From: Effrenium voratum | Lineage: Eukaryota; Sar; Dinophyceae; Suessiales; Symbiodiniaceae | Reading direction: 5' to 3' | NCBI GenBank assembly: GCA_963377175.1 | Contig: CAUJNA010000576.1 | Location: 1 to 64,000 of the forward strand | Length of the DNA stretch: 64,000 nucleotides | Shown here: positions 59,997 through 64,000 of the stretch, piece after piece | Position numbering within the stretch: position 1 is the stretch's first letter | Layout of the letters: each line of letters starts with the position of its first letter | Notes under the pieces: generated by a model | Database searches by the model: none | What the model was told of the DNA's origin: nothing | Seen by the model: only the letters and a program-made list of their open reading frames with translations | Made by a program: the position numbers and the translations under genes

Positions 59997-60755
59997 TTAA
60001 TCTTTAATTGTAAATCGTTTCTCGAAATTAATATAGAACATACTATTAACATCTTTTGAATTCAAATTAACGAAAAAGAATGAATATGGAGAATGATTTA
60101 TTGCTGTATGGTACATTTCTAAAAGTTTGTCCTTATCAACTATCGCTGCGTTTTCTTCAATAAAACTCATTAACTCTGATATATTCTTTAATCTAAAAAT
60201 GTATAATGAACTGGCATTGACACGAATTATATTGGCGATTGTTTTATATTTTTGAAGACTACATATGCAAGAGATGGCGTCATGTCTTCCGCGCGTAAAT
60301 AAACCGTGTAATATTTTTGAATATCTTAAAAATTTAGGGTCATCTGAAAAATCATCAATAACAATAAGAATTGAATGTAGTTTCTTCATCTTCTGTTCTT
60401 TCATATAATGAATTATCTTTCTTTGTGTGTTAATTATTTCTTCCAGTTCTTCAGGTTGGTAGGTGTCATAATATAACTTTTCTTTTTCATCATCAACCTT
60501 CATATTATCTTTTTGATATTTCTTGACTTCAACGAAGGTAGGGTCATTATGAACCGACGGGCTAAAAATGAATATACGGGCGAAGCAGTCCCTATAAACA
60601 TTTAGGATAAGGTTTTGAATTAAAACTGTTTTGCCACCCGTTGATGAAGCAACAACAATTGAGCGAAAAGGTAGTTTTGGCACATGTTCATATTTAGATT
60701 GTTTGAAATCGTAATCAGTTATATTTATTGGTTTTATTATTGGAACATCAGACAT
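59997..60755 (-). CDS. DNA packaging ATPase, PLV C
   Basis: 252 residues, intact. Walker A (VVASSTGGKTVL, residues about 34-45), FIFSPSVHND at 62-71, Walker B (ILIVIDDFSDD) with Asp134/135, and a downstream LFTRGRHDAISCICSLQ segment. FtsK/HerA-type packaging motor of double-jelly-roll viruses. The order of motifs equals PLV A. Divergent from a small gene at 60808. Confidence 0.88.
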   Translation of the reverse strand: MSDVPIIKPINITDYDFKQSKYEHVPKLPFRSIVVASSTGGKTVLIQNLILNVYRDCFARIFIFSPSVHNDPTFVEVKKYQKDNMKVDDEKEKLYYDTYQPEELEEIINTQRKIIHYMKEQKMKKLHSILIVIDDFSDDPKFLRYSKILHGLFTRGRHDAISCICSLQKYKTIANIIRVNASSLYIFRLKNISELMSFIEENAAIVDKDKLLEMYHTAINHSPYSFFFVNLNSKDVNSMFYINFEKRFTIKD

Positions 60756-60807
60756 AATAAAATAATATTAAAGTTATTTAGAAAATATTTTATATTTATT
60801 ATTTTAT

Positions 60808-60990
60808 ATGAATAGAAGTTATTCGGATTATATTGATATAATAGATAAAGTAGAAAATATAGAACAAGTTGTTATAACTGATAATAGATTTAAGAAAGTA
60901 TGCTATTTTGTTTTAGAATTAATTAAGTTTGTGATACAATATATTAAAAATATAAATATTAATATAGATGGGGAGAAAGAAAAAGAATAA
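60808..60990 (+). CDS. Small protein with possible membrane segment
   Basis: 60 residues; KKVCYFVLELIKFVIQYI is a hydrophobic helix of about 16 residues. Overlaps the next start (60968) by 23 bases. Not recognised. Confidence 0.4.
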   Translation: MNRSYSDYIDIIDKVENIEQVVITDNRFKKVCYFVLELIKFVIQYIKNININIDGEKEKE

Positions 60991-61327
60991 GACAGAATCA
61001 GTTGTTTCTTCAACTGATGAAGAAAAAGAAGAAATTGTTAAAGAAACATCAGTTATTGAGTTTGCTTGTCCAATGTGCAAAAAAATCTTAGAAATGAAAA
61101 ATGAATTAGAAATACAAAAGAAAGGAAACTGTAAATGTTCGTGTATTCCGACAAGTTTCAAAATAAGTAGAAATGATAAGAAAATGAATATTGATAAAAC
61201 TAAAGACAGTATAAACTTAGAAACAGATGTTCATAATATAGCTATACGATTTGGGAGGGGAGTTACTCCATCAGATAATGGTGATAAGGAAACTCAGGAA
61301 ACTGTTAAACAAATAATGAAAAATTAG
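60968..61327 (+). CDS. Small protein with zinc-ribbon-like Cys pairs
   Basis: 119 residues: basic start (MGRKKKNK), acidic part, then IEFACPMCKKILEM and GNCKCSCIPTSF, which could bind one metal ion. Function unknown; transcription-factor-like ribbon possible. Confidence 0.42.
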   Translation: MGRKKKNKTESVVSSTDEEKEEIVKETSVIEFACPMCKKILEMKNELEIQKKGNCKCSCIPTSFKISRNDKKMNIDKTKDSINLETDVHNIAIRFGRGVTPSDNGDKETQETVKQIMKN

Positions 61328-61397
61328 TATTTAAAGAGTAGATTTAACATAATTGCAACATTTAGTTTTAAAAGTTTAGTTTTATAATTTAGTATAT

Positions 61398-61697
61398 ATG
61401 GAGGAACATTTAGCGAACATTGACAGTAGTTTAGAGTTGTTGTTTCCAAGATTAGAAAAAGTGTTGGAGCAAAATGAAAACATACTGAAAATCTTAAAGA
61501 GCTTGAATATTAAACCTACATATGATAACAATAACAATTATCAAGCAAAAGAAGTAGATAGAGACAGTAGCGAATACAAAAATAAACGAAACATTTATGT
61601 TAAAAAACTGAATGAAAAAATCATAAAAGAACCTAAACAATCAAGTCTGGATTACTATCAAGTCAAGTATAAAGAAGATACCAAGAAATACGTTTAA
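61398..61697 (+). CDS. Small helical protein
   Basis: 99 residues; the first 40 (MEEHLANIDSSLELLFPRLE...) form an amphipathic helix, the rest is charged. Its stop overlaps the stop of the integrase gene by 4 bases on the other strand. Not recognised. Confidence 0.42.
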   Translation: MEEHLANIDSSLELLFPRLEKVLEQNENILKILKSLNIKPTYDNNNNYQAKEVDRDSSEYKNKRNIYVKKLNEKIIKEPKQSSLDYYQVKYKEDTKKYV

Positions 61698-62623
61698 TCA
61701 TTAACTAACAAAATTTCGTGTCTCAAAAGCGGTTTGTTTATTCCTGCTACTTTGTAAGTTTTATTACCCATAATATCATATTCAATTTTATCAATATTGA
61801 ATATTTTATTAGACCATTTAGAGTTATACTCCTTTCTGTCGGTGTAATTACCCCTTTTCTTTTGGAACACTTTTACCTTGTCGTTCTCCTCTATTTTGGG
61901 ATACTTTCTTTTGTTTTTTTCTCGTAGTTTAAGATTGACCTTTACATTTATTTCATTGTCGTCCTTGTGTGCTTCAGACGGTGCCATCCTTGTTGATGAG
62001 TGAGATGTGCTGTTATACTGTTTCAATGCTTGCGTTAGGGCATCGGTCCATTTCATGTTGTTAAACCTAACTCTATCGTGAATTTTGTTTTTCATCGTTC
62101 TAATAAAACGCTCGGCCACATTTGCGTGGGTCTTCGTGACGATGTGGTTTACTCCTTCACTGTTGAAGAAATCCTGAACTTGATTTTTAGTTGCAAACGC
62201 GCCATCGTCATCTGTATAGCAACTCATGCAATATCCCATTTTGTTGAAGCTTTGGTGTAACGCCTTAACAACACTCTCCCCATCTCTATTAAACATTGGC
62301 ACTACATCCGCCAGTTTACTGAAAATGTCAATGGTCACCAACGCATACATTTGTGTGTCCTTATCCTTAACAAGTGGTGACATATACATTATGTCGCATT
62401 GGTATTCATAACGGGCAAAAGGTGCTGTGAATGAATTAGTGCCTTTATAATTCTTGATTTGTTTATTTGGTTGTTTCTTCATAAAAGTCTTTACATCATC
62501 TACGGTTATTGTTGGGTCTTGTTCCTTTGCCTTCTTGTGAGTTGCTTGAATACTACCATAACCAGTATCCAGATTGTAATAAACATTACTTATAACCTCG
62601 TCTTTTGTTATTCTTCTTGCCAT
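61694..62623 (-). CDS. Retroviral-type (rve) integrase, PLV C
   Basis: 309 residues, intact. An amino segment (residues 1-55) typical of Polinton integrases precedes the DDE core: Asp77 in YQCDIMYM, Asp138-140 in CYTDDDGAF and Glu171 in ANVAERFIRTMK. The last 80 residues (KVKVFQKKRGNYTD ... SNKIFNIDKIEY) look like an SH3/chromo-type DNA-binding fold. It inserts the viral genome into host DNA, which fits a provirus. Confidence 0.88.
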   Translation of the reverse strand: MARRITKDEVISNVYYNLDTGYGSIQATHKKAKEQDPTITVDDVKTFMKKQPNKQIKNYKGTNSFTAPFARYEYQCDIMYMSPLVKDKDTQMYALVTIDIFSKLADVVPMFNRDGESVVKALHQSFNKMGYCMSCYTDDDGAFATKNQVQDFFNSEGVNHIVTKTHANVAERFIRTMKNKIHDRVRFNNMKWTDALTQALKQYNSTSHSSTRMAPSEAHKDDNEINVKVNLKLREKNKRKYPKIEENDKVKVFQKKRGNYTDRKEYNSKWSNKIFNIDKIEYDIMGNKTYKVAGINKPLLRHEILLVND

Positions 62624-62677
62624 TATATTATTAATTAGAAAGAAATTATTTTAAAGAAATGATAAGAAAAGATAGTA

Positions 62678-63385
62678 ATGGAAAACCGCTATAAAAATTG
62701 TAAGATTTACAAAATAACAGATATCGGTTATAACAAATGTTATATAGGAAGCACTTGTGAATGTTTATGTATGAGAATGGCAAGGCATAGGGACAAATAC
62801 AAGCAATACTTAAGAACTGGAAAGAAACATACAAATGTTGTTTTGTTGTTTGATGAGTTTGGTATTGAAAATTGTAAGATTGAGTTAATAGAACATTTTC
62901 CAAGTGATAGTAAATCAATGCTTCAGAGACAAGAAGGCATTCATATCAAGAACAATGACTGTGTCAATAAAAAGATAGAAGGAAGAACACATAAAGAATA
63001 CCGTGAGGACAATAAGGAAAGATTAAGTCAAATAGGAAAAGAATGGTATGAAAATAATAAGGAATACTGTGCCGAAAGGGCAAGAACAAAACGAGAATTA
63101 TTTAATGACGAAGTAAATGAACAAGCACGGAAAAGTTATTACAAACATCAAGATGAAATTAATGAGAGAAGAAGAGACCATTACCAAGAAAAGAAAGAAG
63201 AAGTAAATGAAAGAAGAAGAGAACTTTATGAGACAGGAAAAGTTGCATTGAATGAAAAAAGAAAAGAAACAGTTGAATGTGAGTGTGGGTCAATTACAAG
63301 AAAAGCAGATATGAGCAAACATATTAAAACTAAAAAACAGCAGGAATGGTTAAAGCAAAATCAACCAGAACCCGAACCCTCCTAA
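62678..63385 (+). CDS. GIY-YIG nuclease with C2H2-like tail, right end of PLV C
   Basis: 235 residues, intact. KIYKITDIGYNKCYIGSTCE (GIY-YIG) and LCMRMARHR (Arg), then about five units like YREDNKERLSQIGKEWYENN, then VECECGSITRKADMSKHIKT, a finger. Almost the same protein, facing the other way, lies near the left end (43731-44290), suggesting mirrored ends. Upstream TTTTAAAGAAATGATAAG partly resembles the promoter element. Confidence 0.8.
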   Translation: MENRYKNCKIYKITDIGYNKCYIGSTCECLCMRMARHRDKYKQYLRTGKKHTNVVLLFDEFGIENCKIELIEHFPSDSKSMLQRQEGIHIKNNDCVNKKIEGRTHKEYREDNKERLSQIGKEWYENNKEYCAERARTKRELFNDEVNEQARKSYYKHQDEINERRRDHYQEKKEEVNERRRELYETGKVALNEKRKETVECECGSITRKADMSKHIKTKKQQEWLKQNQPEPEPS

Positions 63386-63403
63386 CCCCAGCCCCCAGAA
63401 AAA

Positions 63404-63415
63404 ACTACTTAAAGA
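63404..63415 (+). promoter_or_regulatory. ACTACTTAAAGA promoter element
   Basis: 27 bases before the ATG at 63443, preceded by AACCCCAGCCCCCAG. Mirror image of the element at 43105. Confidence 0.65.
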
Positions 63416-63442
63416 AATATTAACTTATTATATTAAGAGAAA

Positions 63443-64000
63443 ATGACACTGTTTAATTATGATAATTGCCCTTGTAAAAATAAAAAATGTAAGTCTGTCG
63501 TAGCACTAGCTAATATTTTACCTGTTGATGTTTGTAATCTTATAGGTGGTTATATTAGAGTAACATGTTTTGATTGCTGGTATTTGATGGATGAAGAAGA
63601 ACATTTCATGAGAAATAAAGACATTCCTGAAGAAGGACTGGAAAAAGCAGAACTTCAATTACAATTTATTAAAGTAACGCAAAATAATGTTTTTACACTA
63701 CTAGCGGAAAACCAATATAGTATAAAATTAAGACATTACAGAAAACACATTGACCGAGTATTTGATATACAAGAAGTTAAAGAACGGTTTAAAAATAGAA
63801 AAATGTATTATCAAGCATTAAAATCATACTGTAAGAATAATGAAAATGAAATTTGTATCATTTTAAGAAAATGTCTTAACATTGAAGATTTAAAAAATTT
63901 TAAACGTTGTGGGTTTACCTTTCCAAACCTAAACAGTTGGTGGTCATATAGAAATAACAATTATTATATGAGATATATTCTTAGCGAATTAATTGAAATT
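63443..64000 (+). CDS. Unrecognised protein, F-box-like start, cut by window end
   Basis: 186 codons up to the edge, no stop. MTLFNYDNCPCKNKKCK, then NILPVDVCNLIGGYIRVTCF, which resembles an F-box start, then a Lys/Asn-rich part (IKLRHYRKHIDRVFDIQEV). It faces outward like the 42772-43077 gene and shares its promoter element and distance. The fragment suggests the element's right end is not far beyond the window. Confidence 0.5.
   Translation, partial: MTLFNYDNCPCKNKKCKSVVALANILPVDVCNLIGGYIRVTCFDCWYLMDEEEHFMRNKDIPEEGLEKAELQLQFIKVTQNNVFTLLAENQYSIKLRHYRKHIDRVFDIQEVKERFKNRKMYYQALKSYCKNNENEICIILRKCLNIEDLKNFKRCGFTFPNLNSWWSYRNNNYYMRYILSELIEI

Overview
The window looks like nuclear DNA of a eukaryotic alga, most likely a dinoflagellate, carrying two unrelated-by-composition Polinton-like virus (PLV) insertions around a repeat-rich host segment. 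The alga is inferred from the double-jelly-roll PLV gene set, from satellite-rich gene-poor host DNA, and from a tyrosine-recombinase retrotransposon that encodes its own cytosine-5 DNA methyltransferase, a type of element reported from dinoflagellates. There are no bacterial operons, ribosome-binding sites or rRNA genes.

Region A (1 to about 19.65 kb, very GC-rich) is a decayed PLV. A capsid and packaging block (packaging ATPase, small MGxxxS protein, penton-like protein, AT-hook protein, small charged protein, a protein with a DRKAT motif, Gly/Ala-rich protein, major capsid protein) plus a cytosine methyltransferase is present twice, as two inverted arms (1-5763 and 14310 to about 19471). 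The centre holds a B-family DNA polymerase with an HNH insertion joined to an SF1 helicase, a P-loop ATPase gene, the end of a retroviral-type integrase and a fibre gene. Nearly every gene carries small deletions or frameshifts, and the two arms are broken at different places. Long modular hairpin arrays sit before and after the capsid gene.

Region B (about 19.65-42.2 kb) is host-like and repeat-dense. At 20.5-21.2 kb there are scraps of a third copy of the PLV A capsid block. Then come several tandem arrays, a minisatellite (25.2-26.3 kb), a CCACT satellite (27.1-27.9 kb) and a long stretch without convincing genes. A complete but frameshifted retrotransposon occupies 33.28-41.28 kb. Its split direct repeats (A1 - genes - B1 - A2 - B2) and its tyrosine recombinase, gag-like protein, DNA methyltransferase, reverse transcriptase and RNase H mark it as a tyrosine-recombinase element. 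Low-complexity DNA with a long G run follows at 41.3-42.2 kb.

Region C (about 42.2 kb to the window end, strongly AT-rich) is a second, much better preserved PLV that runs off the right edge. It has a protein-primed-type DNA polymerase, packaging ATPase, retroviral-type integrase, major capsid and penton-like proteins, a lipase, a fibre with a self-cleaving S74 chaperone domain, four GIY-YIG nucleases and many small proteins. The capsid-side order penton - Lys-rich protein - small charged protein - DRKAT protein is the same as in PLV A. A conserved element ACTACTTAAAGA precedes the polymerase gene, a zinc-finger gene and both outward-facing end genes. Genes for structural proteins instead start directly after an AT-only TATA-like tract. 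Several PLV C genes have a single frameshift, often in a homopolymer, so either early decay or long-read sequence error is possible. The composition step and G run at 42.1 kb mean that the physical linkage of PLV C to the rest should be checked.
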